This document shows positions 44,508 to 53,381 of a stretch of DNA of 64,000 nucleotides, piece after piece. The translations under genes and the position numbers were made by a program. The notes under the pieces were generated by a model. That model saw nothing but the letters and a program-made list of their open reading frames with translations, was not told the origin of the DNA and made no database searches. The DNA lies in assembly GCF_004117075.1 (NCBI RefSeq), contig NZ_CP026721.1, forward strand, positions 186,001 through 250,000, given 5' to 3'. Origin of the DNA: Fervidobacterium changbaicum. GTDB lineage: Bacteria > Thermotogota > Thermotogae > Thermotogales > Fervidobacteriaceae. Positions within the stretch are counted from its first letter, which is position 1. Every line of letters begins with the position of its first letter.

Positions 44508-44987
44508 ATGAGAAAAGTTTTGATTATCGGTTTTGTTGTACTTGCTTTAATTTCCGCATTCAGTTTTGAAATATCCGTCTTTGGTGGTTTGGAACTTGGT
44601 GGTAAGAACAGACCTTACGTAGGTGCAAGGATAGGAACGCTTTCAGCAGGAATCTCTCTCATGTTAGAAGGATATTATCCTGTTGCATCTTTTGAGCAAT
44701 TAGAAGAGATAAACATCGAAGAAATCCAGTTTGTAGAGATTGATCCGTATCTCTACCTTGGAATACCGTTGATGGGTTCGTTACTTTATGTGGGTGCTGC
44801 GCCGATTATCATTTACGATATCAAGAATACAGAGTTTGCGATGTATCAAGATATATTCCACCTCAAAGCCGGTATGAGATTCGGAACTGGCATAATCTTT
44901 TTTGTAGAGGGAATTGCAACAATGAACACGTCATTTCAACTTTTCGATACCTACGCAGTATCAGCGGGCGTAGGAATTGGGTTCTAA
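44508..44987 (+). CDS. Small exported beta-barrel-like protein
   Basis: A 159-residue protein with a signal peptide (RKVLIIGFVVLALISAFS, cleavage near 19), then alternating hydrophobic strands and glycine turns (ISVFGGLELGGKNRPYVGARIGTLSAGISLMLEGYY, PYLYLGIPLMGSLLYVGAAPIIIY, FRFGTGIIFFVEG-like MRFGTGIIFF). It ends in AGVGIGF with the terminal Phe expected of outer-membrane barrels. Function is not known. It precedes a VWA lipoprotein with only 13 bp between. Confidence 0.65.
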   Translation: MRKVLIIGFVVLALISAFSFEISVFGGLELGGKNRPYVGARIGTLSAGISLMLEGYYPVASFEQLEEINIEEIQFVEIDPYLYLGIPLMGSLLYVGAAPIIIYDIKNTEFAMYQDIFHLKAGMRFGTGIIFFVEGIATMNTSFQLFDTYAVSAGVGIGF

Positions 44988-45000
44988 GGGAGTGGTAAGT

Positions 45001-46044
45001 ATGAAAAAGATGATTATAAGTATCTTAACTTTTGTTTTTGTTCTCGCATTTTTGGTCAGCTGTTCAGAGATACCTCAAGCTCCTAAGGTAATCCCAAGAG
45101 ATCCAGTTGGCACAACTAAACCTTCCACAACAGGTTACTCAAGCAGCGGTATCTATGGGACACTGGACAAGCAACCTTCTTTGGTTCCTATTGCTGTTCC
45201 CGATCCAGTTCGACTAAGGATTAGTCTGCCCGGTGTAGAAAATTTGCAATCTAGCGAACTGAGGGTATTTGAAGATAACAGGGAACAAGGGTTTGTGCTA
45301 TACAAGGAATCCACCGTAAGAAACAAACTAGACATCGCTATCATCCTTGATGTGACTGGAAGTATGTCTTTTGCTATAAACGGTGCTAAAAACAGCATAA
45401 TCAATTTTGCAAAGTCTCTCGAAGAACGAGGATTGGACGCAAGGGTCGGTGTCGTTCCGTTTGATGATTACGTGAATCCTCCAAGTGATATAGTAGCCAG
45501 CCCAACATTTTTAAATCTCACCTCACCAGCTTCAGCTCAAGAATACGTTGCAACACTTTATGCAGGTGACGGTGGCGATTGGCCAGAAAATGATTACGAT
45601 GCTATCATGTTTGCTGCTACTGCTATGGAATGGAGACCAGCTGCACAGCGTGTGATGATTGTTATTACGGATGCACCAGCGCATTATAAAAGCGATGGCT
45701 CAGGAATTGCTCATTTTGACAAATCAGACATGTTACCACTTCTTGTTGGATTTTTCACAATACATGGTGCATTCATACCAGGAAGTTACTACAACTCATC
45801 TGCAACAGTCTTTTCTGCTCCGGGAGACGTAAGGGAACTCTGTCAAAAAACAGGCGGAGTTATAAAATACACTGATTCTTACGGAAGTGTCAACTTAAAT
45901 GACCTTGGTATAGTAGAGTACGTGACTTCATCTTGGATCGTCACTTTTGAGAGCGATTCACCAGCAGCTACACATACGATAGAAGTCTTCTACACTAAGG
46001 ACGAAGATAAGAAATATCTTAAGCTCGAAAATATTTCTTATTAA
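45001..46044 (+). CDS. VWA-domain lipoprotein
   Basis: A 347-residue exported protein. The signal peptide ends in a lipobox (LAFLVSCS, lipid-modified Cys near 20). After a Pro/Ser-rich linker and a short beta-domain (LRISLPGVENLQSSELRVFEDNREQ), a von Willebrand A domain starts at about 100. It has the MIDAS motif ILDVTGSMSFAI and later VMIVITDAPAHY and GGVIKYTDSYG. VWA domains bind ligands through a metal. ATG 45001 follows AGGGAGTGG. It is likely to act at the envelope with the small barrel upstream. Confidence 0.8.
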   Translation: MKKMIISILTFVFVLAFLVSCSEIPQAPKVIPRDPVGTTKPSTTGYSSSGIYGTLDKQPSLVPIAVPDPVRLRISLPGVENLQSSELRVFEDNREQGFVLYKESTVRNKLDIAIILDVTGSMSFAINGAKNSIINFAKSLEERGLDARVGVVPFDDYVNPPSDIVASPTFLNLTSPASAQEYVATLYAGDGGDWPENDYDAIMFAATAMEWRPAAQRVMIVITDAPAHYKSDGSGIAHFDKSDMLPLLVGFFTIHGAFIPGSYYNSSATVFSAPGDVRELCQKTGGVIKYTDSYGSVNLNDLGIVEYVTSSWIVTFESDSPAATHTIEVFYTKDEDKKYLKLENISY

Positions 46045-46065
46045 TAGTCAACTTTTTAAAGAAAA

Positions 46066-46093
46066 GCGGTGCCGAGATTGGCACCGCTTTTTT
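46066..46093. terminator. Bidirectional terminator between convergent operons
   Basis: GCGGTGCC/GGCACCGC stem, loop GAGATT, T6 on the right and an A-rich run on the left. It serves the VWA gene (+) and the twelve-gene operon ending in rsuA (-). Confidence 0.9.
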
Positions 46094-46820
46094 AGATTCG
46101 ATTTTCAAAAATTTTCCTAACCTCTTCTTGTGACAGTTCTCGCCATTCACCAGGTTTCAAAGTCTCGTCGAGTCTTAGTTTTCCAATTCTAATCCTTTTT
46201 ATCTTCTCCCAATCTATTCCAAGCTTTTTACACATCTTTTTAACTTGGTGGTACTTCCCTTCAACAATAGTTATTGAAATTATTTTTTCATCAATTTGTC
46301 TTATCTTGCCCGGCAAAAACTTCTCACCATCAACTTCTAATCCCTTTTCGACATCATTTTTCATCTGCTCACTCACAAAAACTGGTGTTCTTGTGTAAAT
46401 GTAATATTCTTTTTCTATGTGTTTTTTCGGTGATATCAAATTGTGTGTGAAGTCTCCATCGTTGGTAATTATCAAAAGCCCTTCTACATCTTTGTCGAGC
46501 CTTCCTGCTATGTGCAGCTCATTAATATAAGGATGCTCTATCAAATTAAGAACACTTGGCTCATTTTCAGCCGTTGTTGACACAAAGCCTGCTGGCTTGT
46601 TTAACATAATGTAGACAAAATGATGTGCTATCACAGGATTATCATCGATTGTAACAACGTCACGCTCTGATATGTGAAGGCCAGGATCAGTAATAATCTC
46701 ACCGTTAACTTTTATCCGTTTGTCTTTTATATACCTTTTAACTTCTGCTCTGGACCCTATGTGTGCATTAGCCAAGAACCGGTCTAAGCGGATTTTCTTA
46801 TTTTTGTCTTTGACATCCAT
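46092..46820 (-). CDS. rsuA: RsuA-family 16S rRNA pseudouridine synthase
   Basis: A 242-residue pseudouridine synthase of the RsuA/RluB/E/F family. An N-terminal S4 domain (IRLDRFLANAHIGSRAEVKRYIKDKRIKVNGEIITD) precedes the catalytic domain with NKPAGFVSTT and the motif-II HIAGRLDKDVEGLLIITNDGDF, whose Asp is catalytic. The C-terminal IVEGKYHQVKKMCKKLG is also typical. ATG 46820 is chosen with GAAGGT upstream; GTG 46847, overlapping the folP stop, is possible. Last gene of the long minus-strand operon. Confidence 0.92.
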   Translation of the reverse strand: MDVKDKNKKIRLDRFLANAHIGSRAEVKRYIKDKRIKVNGEIITDPGLHISERDVVTIDDNPVIAHHFVYIMLNKPAGFVSTTAENEPSVLNLIEHPYINELHIAGRLDKDVEGLLIITNDGDFTHNLISPKKHIEKEYYIYTRTPVFVSEQMKNDVEKGLEVDGEKFLPGKIRQIDEKIISITIVEGKYHQVKKMCKKLGIDWEKIKRIRIGKLRLDETLKPGEWRELSQEEVRKIFENRI

Positions 46821-46843
46821 TCTCTGTTTACCTTCTTTCCTTT

Positions 46844-47683
46844 TCACAGTGGATAATTTTTGATAGCCTCCATTACTTTTACAACTTCAACATTTTCTTT
46901 CACATCGTGGACTCTTACGAAATCCACGTCGTGCATAACGCAGTATGCGGTCAACGCAAGTGTGCCATTCAGTCTTTCTTCTGGTGGCAGGTTAAGTATC
47001 ATTCCTATCATCGATTTTCTACTCGCACCGATGAGAACTGGATATCCGAGTTCTTTGAACTTGTCTATGTGTTTGAATATCGCTAAGTTGTGCTCCAATT
47101 TTTTTCCAAATCCAATGCCTGGATCAATTATTATTTGTCCTACTCCACGATTCTTAGCAAAATTGATCCTTTCTTTGAAAAAATCGAGCAGTTCAGCAAT
47201 AACATCTGTATATTCAGGGTTCTGTTGCATCGTTTTTGGAGTACCTTTCATATGCATAATGATGACAGGACATTTGTACTGCGCAGCAACATCGACCATT
47301 TTTTCGTCAAATCTTAACGCACTTATATCGTTTATAATGTCCGCACCAGCTTCTAGAGAAAGTCGTGCAACTTCTGATTTATAGGTATCAACTGAAATTG
47401 GAATATCAAAATGTTGCCTTATGATCTTTACGGCTGTTACTGTCCTTCTAATTTCCTCCTCAAGAGGTACAGGTTCTGCACCTGGTCTTGTACTTTCACC
47501 GCCGACATCTACAATATCCACACCGTTTCTGACCATCTCTTCTACTTTCTTGAGCAGTTCGTCTTCGCTGACGCGACTGCCTGAATAAAAAGAATCAGGT
47601 GTAACATTAATTATCCCCATGACTTTTGTCCTCTTTGAGTTTATTAATTCTCTTATCGTGTGAGCTCGAGCAATGTTTTGCAT
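46844..47683 (-). CDS. folP: Dihydropteroate synthase
   Basis: Joins 4-aminobenzoate and the pterin pyrophosphate in folate synthesis (the sulfonamide target). The 279-residue TIM barrel shows VMGIINVTPDSFYSG, GVDIVDVGGESTRPGA, PISVDTYKSEVARLSLEAGADIINDISAL, IIMHMKGTPKTMQ and ASRKSMIGM, all standard. ATG 47683 follows AAGGAG by eight bases; GTG 47692 lies inside that ribosome site. No other folate gene is adjacent. Confidence 0.95.
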   Translation of the reverse strand: MQNIARAHTIRELINSKRTKVMGIINVTPDSFYSGSRVSEDELLKKVEEMVRNGVDIVDVGGESTRPGAEPVPLEEEIRRTVTAVKIIRQHFDIPISVDTYKSEVARLSLEAGADIINDISALRFDEKMVDVAAQYKCPVIIMHMKGTPKTMQQNPEYTDVIAELLDFFKERINFAKNRGVGQIIIDPGIGFGKKLEHNLAIFKHIDKFKELGYPVLIGASRKSMIGMILNLPPEERLNGTLALTAYCVMHDVDFVRVHDVKENVEVVKVMEAIKNYPL

Positions 47684-47709
47684 ATCATTCACTCCTTAAA
47701 CAAAGCTTT

Positions 47710-48222
47710 CTATTCTTCCCTTGTGACAATTATACTTACTATCTGGACATTTGGAAGTTTGATCGGTATCAAGCATTTTTCGTAGTAAGTTGTTTCTATA
47801 ATAAGATGCTTTCCATCTTGTGATGAGCTGAGCTTGTAAAATCCATCTACCGTGTATGTTCTTCTGTTCAACAATTTGTAAGTAGTGCCAAAAGGCTCGT
47901 ACACATCTCTGTATATTACTGATTTGCCTTCGAACGGTTTCATGGCTTTATACAGCACTCTTTTTATTTGACCGTCTATTTCCTCATCAAATGCAAACGA
48001 TGTGTAGTTTTCCGCTTGAGTTATTTTTATATTCGAATTTGCAACACCGTGCCTATGAAAATCAAACCTCAGATAGTTTATCATATGGAAGGTTCTCAAA
48101 GTCTTTCTATTTATATCTAAAATATAAGCCATGTGTTGTAACACATGGCTGTACCCATCGAACGCGGTGATCATAATCAAGCTTGCAACGATCATGAAAA
48201 TAACAAACTCAACGTAACTCAC
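47710..48222 (-). CDS. Pilin/pseudopilin-like membrane protein
   Basis: A 170-residue protein with one N-terminal hydrophobic helix (SYVEFVIFMIVASLIMITAF). Counting the initiator Met as residue 1, a Glu sits at position 5 inside the helix, as in mature type IV pilins, but no Gly-containing leader precedes it. The rest is a beta-rich globular part (ITQAENYTSFAFDEEIDGQIKRVLYKAM, RRTYTVDGFYKL, LPNVQIVSIIV). A minor pseudopilin-like role is inferred. GTG 48222 has GGGGG ten bases upstream. The frame is open for about 27 more codons upstream, including a hydrophobic stretch, so the start is not certain. Confidence 0.55.
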   Translation of the reverse strand: MSYVEFVIFMIVASLIMITAFDGYSHVLQHMAYILDINRKTLRTFHMINYLRFDFHRHGVANSNIKITQAENYTSFAFDEEIDGQIKRVLYKAMKPFEGKSVIYRDVYEPFGTTYKLLNRRTYTVDGFYKLSSSQDGKHLIIETTYYEKCLIPIKLPNVQIVSIIVTREE

Positions 48223-48318
48223 AAAACGAGAACCCCCAGTTTCCCCCTTGAGATACTGACAAGCAACAAAAAGTAAAATTGATAAGAAATGAAATAAGAT
48301 GAATTAAAATCAACACTA

Positions 48319-48744
48319 TTAAAGGTTAAACTTCTCCTTCGGAGCTTCGGCTTTCGCAATTTTGTCTAAAACACCGTTCACAAATTTTCCACTCTCTTCG
48401 GAACCATACTTCTTTGCAATCTCTACCATCTCGTCCAACGTAACCTCGATAGGTACATCCATTTCGTAAAGCAATTCGTACGCTCCTAATCTTAAAATAC
48501 TTCGGTCGATGTAAGAAACCCTTCCAAAATCCCAGTTCAAAAGATACTTTGAAATAGTCTCATCTATCTTCTCTTTGTTCTCATGTATATTTCTCAAATA
48601 CCTTTCGACGTCCTTCTTTAACTCCGATATCTTTTCATCGCTAAGCATATCTTGAAGGATATCATTAAATTCGTCAGGCCTAAAATCAAGTTGGAAAAGC
48701 GCTCTTACTACCGCTTCTCTGAGCTTCCGTCTCCTTGATACCAA
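48319..48744 (-). CDS. nusB: Transcription antitermination factor NusB
   Basis: A 141-residue all-helical RNA-binding protein acting with S10 at boxA in rRNA transcription. The N-terminal arginine-rich helix [19 protein letters not shown], the [35 protein letters not shown] core and [13 protein letters not shown] are characteristic. Start codon is TTG; TTG 48744 has AAGGGG nine bases upstream, while TTG 48753 abuts that site. Confidence 0.93.
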   Translation of the reverse strand: MVSRRRKLREAVVRALFQLDFRPDEFNDILQDMLSDEKISELKKDVERYLRNIHENKEKIDETISKYLLNWDFGRVSYIDRSILRLGAYELLYEMDVPIEVTLDEMVEIAKKYGSEESGKFVNGVLDKIAKAEAPKEKFNL

Positions 48745-48780
48745 ATTTTTCAACCCCTTGAATTTGATTATCTAAACTCT

Positions 48781-49098
48781 TTATGAAGCTTTGTTAAATT
48801 CCCTTTCTGAAACACCAACCACAATAACGTTTACCGCCTCAACGACTTTTTCTGTCATCTGAGTAACGTTTTCAGAGATTGCTTTCATAACTTTTTTGGA
48901 AAATTCAACGATGTTTTCCCCGTATGGAACCTCAAGTTTGATGTTTAAAATCACGTTATCTTCCGGTGTTCTCTCCACAGATATATTTTTTCGCACCTTT
49001 TTAAACTCTTTGTCATCCGGTTCCACACCGTAGACTGAACATATAGATCTGTAGGCAATTTCGGAAATAACATTATCAGATACCGTGATGTTGCCCAT
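48781..49098 (-). CDS. Asp23/Gls24 family protein
   Basis: A 105-residue protein with the Asp23 pattern ITVSDNVISEIAYRSICSVYGVE followed by strand-rich NVILNIKLEVPYGENIVEFSKKVMKAISENVTQMTEKVVEAVNVIVVGV. In Gram-positives such proteins are membrane-associated envelope-stress factors. In many genomes they sit between efp and nusB, as here. ATG 49098 is placed by GGGGGG 9-10 bases upstream. Confidence 0.88.
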   Translation of the reverse strand: MGNITVSDNVISEIAYRSICSVYGVEPDDKEFKKVRKNISVERTPEDNVILNIKLEVPYGENIVEFSKKVMKAISENVTQMTEKVVEAVNVIVVGVSEREFNKAS

Positions 49099-49149
49099 GG
49101 GTTTCCCCCCTTTCAAACACTATCGTTAAGTTAATTCTGTTGAATGTCA

Positions 49150-49707
49150 TCACGCTCGTTCTATGTACTCTCCCGTCCTTGTATCGACCTTAATCTTGTC
49201 CCCCACGTTTATGAAGAACGGAACGTTGATCTTAAGCCCTGTCTGCAAGACCGCAGGTTTGCCCCCACCTGAAACGGTATCACCTTTAAAGTTTGGTTCC
49301 GTTTCCACAACTTCCAAGACCACAGTTGTTGGTAATTGAATACCGATAGGTTTTTCGTCATGCATCACAAGATCTACCTGTGTATTTTCAACAAGGTAGT
49401 ATTTTGCTTCATCAACTTCCGACTCAGGGATTGCGTACTGTTCGTAAGTCTGTAGGTCCATAAAGTAATAGTTTTCACCATCGTTGTAAAGGTATTCCGC
49501 TTTCCTGAAGGAAAGTTCAGCTTCCTCGACCTTTTCACCGCTTGCGAAGTTGGCTTCTCTAATCAAACCAGTTGACAGACTCTTGAGCTTTGTTCTGATA
49601 AGTCCTGACCCTCTTCCTCTGAAGTGCTTGTTCACATCGATTATTCTGTATATATCTCCTTCGTACTTGATGTACATACCCTTTTCAAGGTCACCAACTT
49701 CTATCAT
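49150..49707 (-). CDS. efp: Elongation factor P with Arg at the tip
   Basis: Relieves ribosome stalling at polyproline. The 185 residues form three beta domains: KOW-like N-terminal ([21 protein letters not shown]), OB 1 ([20 protein letters not shown]) and the C-terminal signature [53 protein letters not shown]. The tip loop reads [11 protein letters not shown], so residue 32 is Arg where many EF-Ps have a modified Lys. ATG 49707 follows GGAGGG. Confidence 0.96.
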   Translation of the reverse strand: MIEVGDLEKGMYIKYEGDIYRIIDVNKHFRGRGSGLIRTKLKSLSTGLIREANFASGEKVEEAELSFRKAEYLYNDGENYYFMDLQTYEQYAIPESEVDEAKYYLVENTQVDLVMHDEKPIGIQLPTTVVLEVVETEPNFKGDTVSGGGKPAVLQTGLKINVPFFINVGDKIKVDTRTGEYIERA

Positions 49708-49740
49708 ACTAATCCCTCCAGTTAGTTTTTGTTTATCTTA

Positions 49741-51141
49741 TTATTCGTATTTAACGACTAGCACCGTAGTATCATCGTGCTGAACCGTACCTTGCGAGAA
49801 TTCGAAGACTGCGTTCATTATTTTATCAACTATATGCGAGGCTTTCAAGTATCTATTTCTCATTATCAATTCCTGCAATCTATCAAATCCAAATTCTTCT
49901 CCTGTAATACTCCGCGCTTCAACTACGCCATCAGTGTAAGCCACGATTACGTCGTTTTTTTCGAGTTTAAATTTCCCGATATCATACCAACCCTCGCCGA
50001 GAATTCCAAACGGTGTACCTGTAGACTCCAGCTTAATTATCTTGTTCTCCCTGAGTATGTACAGCGGATCATGACCTGCGTTAACATATTCCATTTCACC
50101 ATCGGGCGTAATCTTAAAGATTATTGAAGTTATAAACCTACCAGTTTCAAAATCTTGGTGTATCATTTTATCAAACTGTTCTGCCAACATCTTTAAATCT
50201 TCAGAAATCTTACTTGAGAGCCTGAACATACTCCTAAAAGAAGACATTATAAGCGCTGCTGGCAGGCCTTTGCCAGAAACATCCGCAATACAACATATAA
50301 TCGTTCCATCGTCTTTAGCAAGTACATCATAATAGTCCCCACCAACTTGAACGGCCGGTGCGCTTTGCGCACTTATATCAAATTTTTCGTTAACAGGGAA
50401 TTCCTTCGGCAGTAAGCCCATTTGAATATTTCTTGCAATTTGAATTTGCTCTTCAAGTCGCTTCTTTTCTATTTCTCTTTGTAACATAACATACCTATTC
50501 ACAGCTGTGAGTATTTGTTGCGCAACCGCTTCGGCAATCTTCTTGTCGCCAGCTGTGAATATCTTCTCAGAACCATAGCCCGAAAGTATCATTATCCCGT
50601 AATCACCTATCTCCGATTTTAGAGGAAGAGCTATATGACCACCAACATCTTTATCAAAGTCGACAAAGATCGTACTATCTTCTTGCTGATATCTTTGGAC
50701 TAACTCGTTGAGAACGTTCTCAGCACTCTTGCCACCATAGTATTCTAAGTACTGCTTATCATTGATCTTGAGTACAATGACCGCTGCGGAAAAATTAACT
50801 GCATTCTTTAAAAGCTTTAGAACACTACTCAAAATCATCCAAGGCTCTTCAACGGATGAGATGATTTTATTTATTTCGAATAAAGCTGACAATCCCTCGT
50901 ACGTCGCTGTTAGTTCCTCGAGTTGTGCCTCAATTAGCTGTTGTAGTGCTTCGTTGTTCGCCTTCTGGTCAACGAGGCGTCTATGAATATAATCATAGAG
51001 CTGTTCAGCTGTATTAAACAGCTCTTCGAGACTATTTACGGATTTTAACTCAAAACCAAACAACTGAGCTATCTTTTCCAAAGTTTTCGAAAGGGGTTTC
51101 ACCGCTTCCAAAACCTGTGTTTCATTTGTTCTGTCAACCAT
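49741..51141 (-). CDS. PP2C-type (SpoIIE/RsbU) serine/threonine phosphatase with GAF-like sensor
   Basis: A 466-residue regulator. An N-terminal helical/coiled-coil region (about 1-85) leads to a GAF-like domain (about 90-215: [32 protein letters not shown]). A linker helix then leads into the PP2C domain (about 235-466). Metal-binding aspartates are visible in [50 protein letters not shown] and HDDTTVLVV. It overlaps the CheY-like gene by 8 bp, so it is probably the output partner of that receiver in a partner-switching pathway. Anti-sigma partners are not in the window. Confidence 0.9.
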   Translation of the reverse strand: MVDRTNETQVLEAVKPLSKTLEKIAQLFGFELKSVNSLEELFNTAEQLYDYIHRRLVDQKANNEALQQLIEAQLEELTATYEGLSALFEINKIISSVEEPWMILSSVLKLLKNAVNFSAAVIVLKINDKQYLEYYGGKSAENVLNELVQRYQQEDSTIFVDFDKDVGGHIALPLKSEIGDYGIMILSGYGSEKIFTAGDKKIAEAVAQQILTAVNRYVMLQREIEKKRLEEQIQIARNIQMGLLPKEFPVNEKFDISAQSAPAVQVGGDYYDVLAKDDGTIICCIADVSGKGLPAALIMSSFRSMFRLSSKISEDLKMLAEQFDKMIHQDFETGRFITSIIFKITPDGEMEYVNAGHDPLYILRENKIIKLESTGTPFGILGEGWYDIGKFKLEKNDVIVAYTDGVVEARSITGEEFGFDRLQELIMRNRYLKASHIVDKIMNAVFEFSQGTVQHDDTTVLVVKYE

Positions 51142-51496
51142 TTACTAAGCTCTTTACCTCCTCGACGAGTTGGGTAGGACTAAACGGTTTGGTCATTACC
51201 TTCTTTGCACCGAGTGACAGGGCTATTTGCTCATCATCTTGACCACCTTTTGCAGTCAAGACAATGACAGGTATATCCTTTATCGCTTCGTCCTTTTTCA
51301 TCTCCTTCAAAACTGTAAAACCATCCATTCGTGGCATCATAATGTCAAGAATGACTACATCGGGACGCCACGAACGCATTTTTTCCAGGCCATCAACGCC
51401 ATCTACTGCTTCTTCTACTTCCATCCCCAATTTTTTTAAGTTGAACACCGTAATTTTTCTTAGCACATCCGAATCATCAACAACAAGAACTTTCAT
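51134..51496 (-). CDS. Single-domain response regulator (CheY-like receiver)
   Basis: A 120-residue receiver. The acidic pair DD is at 7-8, the phospho-acceptor Asp is at 51 in [13 protein letters not shown], the conserved Thr is in VIVLTAKGG, and the Lys is in MTKPFSP. There is no output domain; the overlapping downstream PP2C phosphatase is the likely effector. The sensor kinase is not nearby. Its ATG overlaps the DUF2344 stop (ATGA). Confidence 0.92.
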   Translation of the reverse strand: MKVLVVDDSDVLRKITVFNLKKLGMEVEEAVDGVDGLEKMRSWRPDVVILDIMMPRMDGFTVLKEMKKDEAIKDIPVIVLTAKGGQDDEQIALSLGAKKVMTKPFSPTQLVEEVKSLVNG

Positions 51497-52092
51497 GGAA
51501 TCTTCCCCCCGTTTTTGGTCAGAAACTCTCTTAGTTCAACGGTTCCATAGAATGCTTTTGTCCTAACAGCCAAAAAAACTCCATCTATCAGGTACGGGTT
51601 GAATATTTTTTGACGTTCTATAGTGTATTTTACCACATAAAGTCCGTTTTTCAAAATAAGTTCGTATCCGTTCATCATTTCAGCAGGGATAAATAATTTG
51701 CCTGAATGCTTTTGAACAGGACGGTTCAAATCAAGAGGTTCTCGTGAAAAGAGAAGATATTCATACGAAGTGACAATTTCATTCAAGTTAATGTCGCTGG
51801 GAAATATTTCAACCAGTTCCAGACCTTGCACGGCTACGTTTCTTATAATCCCTTTCCAACTCTCTATATCCAGATCGCTGGCCTCGTGCTCCAATTTAAC
51901 ATTAACATAAAGTGCCAAATCGACAACACCGGTAGCAACAGTATCCAGAAAAGAAACCCTTGGTTTTGGATGAAAACCTTCAGAATATTGGATTTTCATA
52001 CCGGACCTCAGAAGAGTTCTAACAATTGCATTCGAGGTCTCAATAGCAGATAAGAACCTCAAAAGTCCCTTCTTCTTAAATAATAGAATCAT
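51493..52092 (-). CDS. DUF2344 (TIGR03936) radical-SAM-associated protein
   Basis: A 199-residue protein with the family opening [52 protein letters not shown], including the E-G-F-[HN]-P-[KR]-P motif. In other bacteria this domain is encoded next to or fused with a B12-binding/radical SAM protein of the TIGR03960 type; here it stands alone and the partner is not in view. Function unknown; an RNA- or tRNA-modification role has been suggested by context in other genomes. ATG overlaps nothing upstream (26-bp gap to lptB). Confidence 0.82.
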   Translation of the reverse strand: MILLFKKKGLLRFLSAIETSNAIVRTLLRSGMKIQYSEGFHPKPRVSFLDTVATGVVDLALYVNVKLEHEASDLDIESWKGIIRNVAVQGLELVEIFPSDINLNEIVTSYEYLLFSREPLDLNRPVQKHSGKLFIPAEMMNGYELILKNGLYVVKYTIERQKIFNPYLIDGVFLAVRTKAFYGTVELREFLTKNGGKIP

Positions 52093-52118
52093 TGTAACCT
52101 CCGTATCTTTTCATCGTA

Positions 52119-52853
52119 TCATTCTTCTCCGAGATAGACAGATTTAACCAATTCGTTTGACAGAACCTCATCGGGATCGCCCTCGGCTAAAACTTCCCCT
52201 TTGTGGATTACATATAACCTGTCTACAATTGGCTTCAAAGCTTCCACAGAATGATCAGTGATAATCACACCGATTCCTCTTTCTTTCAGGCTCAAAACTA
52301 CCTTTTGGATCTCTTTGACCGTCTTCGGATCTATACCAATAAACGGTTCGTCCAGCAGAACGAATTTCGGTTTCAGTGACATCATCCTTGCCAATTCCAG
52401 TCTTCTTTTTTCTCCACCAGATAGCGAAAATGCGTACTGTTTCCTCAATGAGTCTATTCCAAACTCTGTAAGTGTGGTATCGATAATGGATTTTATCTCA
52501 TTCCTCTTGAGTTTCTGAAATTCCAACACCAACCTGACGTTATCCTCTACATTCAAATCTCTAAAAACGGAAGTCTCTTGTTGAAGATACGTTATACCAA
52601 GCCTTGCTCTTTTGTGGATAGGCATATTAGTGATATTCTTGCCGTTAAAATAGACCTTTCCTCTCGTTGGTACAACGACACCGAGTATGATATTAAACAA
52701 CGTAGTCTTGCCTGACCCGTTAGGGCCAAGCAAGCCTACCACTTCTCCAGTATTCACGTACATATTAACTTCCTTAAGAACCAGTTTTCTGCCGAACTTT
52801 TTAACTATCCGTTCACAAGAGATCTGATCGAAAACTTTGTCTGTCTCTGCCAT
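52119..52853 (-). CDS. lptB: ABC transporter ATP-binding protein, LptB type
   Basis: A 244-residue ATPase. Walker A GLLGPNGSGKTT, Q-loop YLQQETSVFRDLNVEDNV, signature LSGGEKRRLELARMM, Walker B KFVLLDEPFIGIDP and H-loop IITDHSVEAL match LptB of lipopolysaccharide transport more closely than LivF-type ATPases. Whether a Thermotogota outer sheath needs LPS-like transport is not clear; it may serve another outer-envelope lipid. ATG 52853 with AGGAG upstream is chosen over the in-frame TTG 52895. Follows the Skp-like gene. Confidence 0.85.
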   Translation of the reverse strand: MAETDKVFDQISCERIVKKFGRKLVLKEVNMYVNTGEVVGLLGPNGSGKTTLFNIILGVVVPTRGKVYFNGKNITNMPIHKRARLGITYLQQETSVFRDLNVEDNVRLVLEFQKLKRNEIKSIIDTTLTEFGIDSLRKQYAFSLSGGEKRRLELARMMSLKPKFVLLDEPFIGIDPKTVKEIQKVVLSLKERGIGVIITDHSVEALKPIVDRLYVIHKGEVLAEGDPDEVLSNELVKSVYLGEE

Positions 52854-52898
52854 TTTTCGTACAAACTCCTGTGCTTTGCTTTGACTGTCGAACAATCA

Positions 52899-53333
52899 TT
52901 ACTTCTTTGCAGTCTTAAGATACTTTATAAAAGCATCCGTGATATTATAAGCTTGGCTTCCATAGGCCATCGTTGTGCTATTGAAAATGAAGTCGTATCC
53001 CATAATTTCTGCATACTCTTTTACCTTTCCCAAAATCTCTGCTTCTATTTGTTGTTGTGTTTGTGCTATTTTGTTGTTGATCAGCTGTTGATATTCTAAG
53101 TACTTTTGTTGTTTCTGATTTTGATCTTTGATCTTATCAAGCTCGGCTTGGTATTTTGCTATTTCATCCTGCATTTGCTTCTGGAAGTTGATCCACTTAT
53201 CGTAATTTTGCAGTACTTTGTTTGGATCAATGTAGCCAAGCTTTGGCCCTGTTTTTGAATCTGCCGCTGTTCCAATAATGACTGCAAGAACCACAAGTGC
53301 TGAAACTAATACGTACAAGAAATACTTACTCAT
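52899..53333 (-). CDS. Skp/OmpH-like periplasmic chaperone
   Basis: A 144-residue exported protein. The signal peptide/membrane segment (KYFLYVLVSALVVLAVIIGTA, about 3-23) is followed by the OmpH start KLGYIDPNKVLQNYDKWINFQKQM. Then come long coiled-coil helices rich in Gln and Lys (QAELDKIKDQNQKQQKYLEYQQLINNKIAQTQQQIEAEI) and the C-terminal strand block GYDFIFNSTTMAYGSQAYNITDAFIKYLK. It would hold unfolded barrel proteins in the periplasm, in keeping with the barrels elsewhere in the window and with LptB next door. Confidence 0.88.
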   Translation of the reverse strand: MSKYFLYVLVSALVVLAVIIGTAADSKTGPKLGYIDPNKVLQNYDKWINFQKQMQDEIAKYQAELDKIKDQNQKQQKYLEYQQLINNKIAQTQQQIEAEILGKVKEYAEIMGYDFIFNSTTMAYGSQAYNITDAFIKYLKTAKK

Positions 53334-53381
53334 CCTGAAAACACCTCCAAATGTAGTAGTTAAAATTTACTCTAGTGATGC

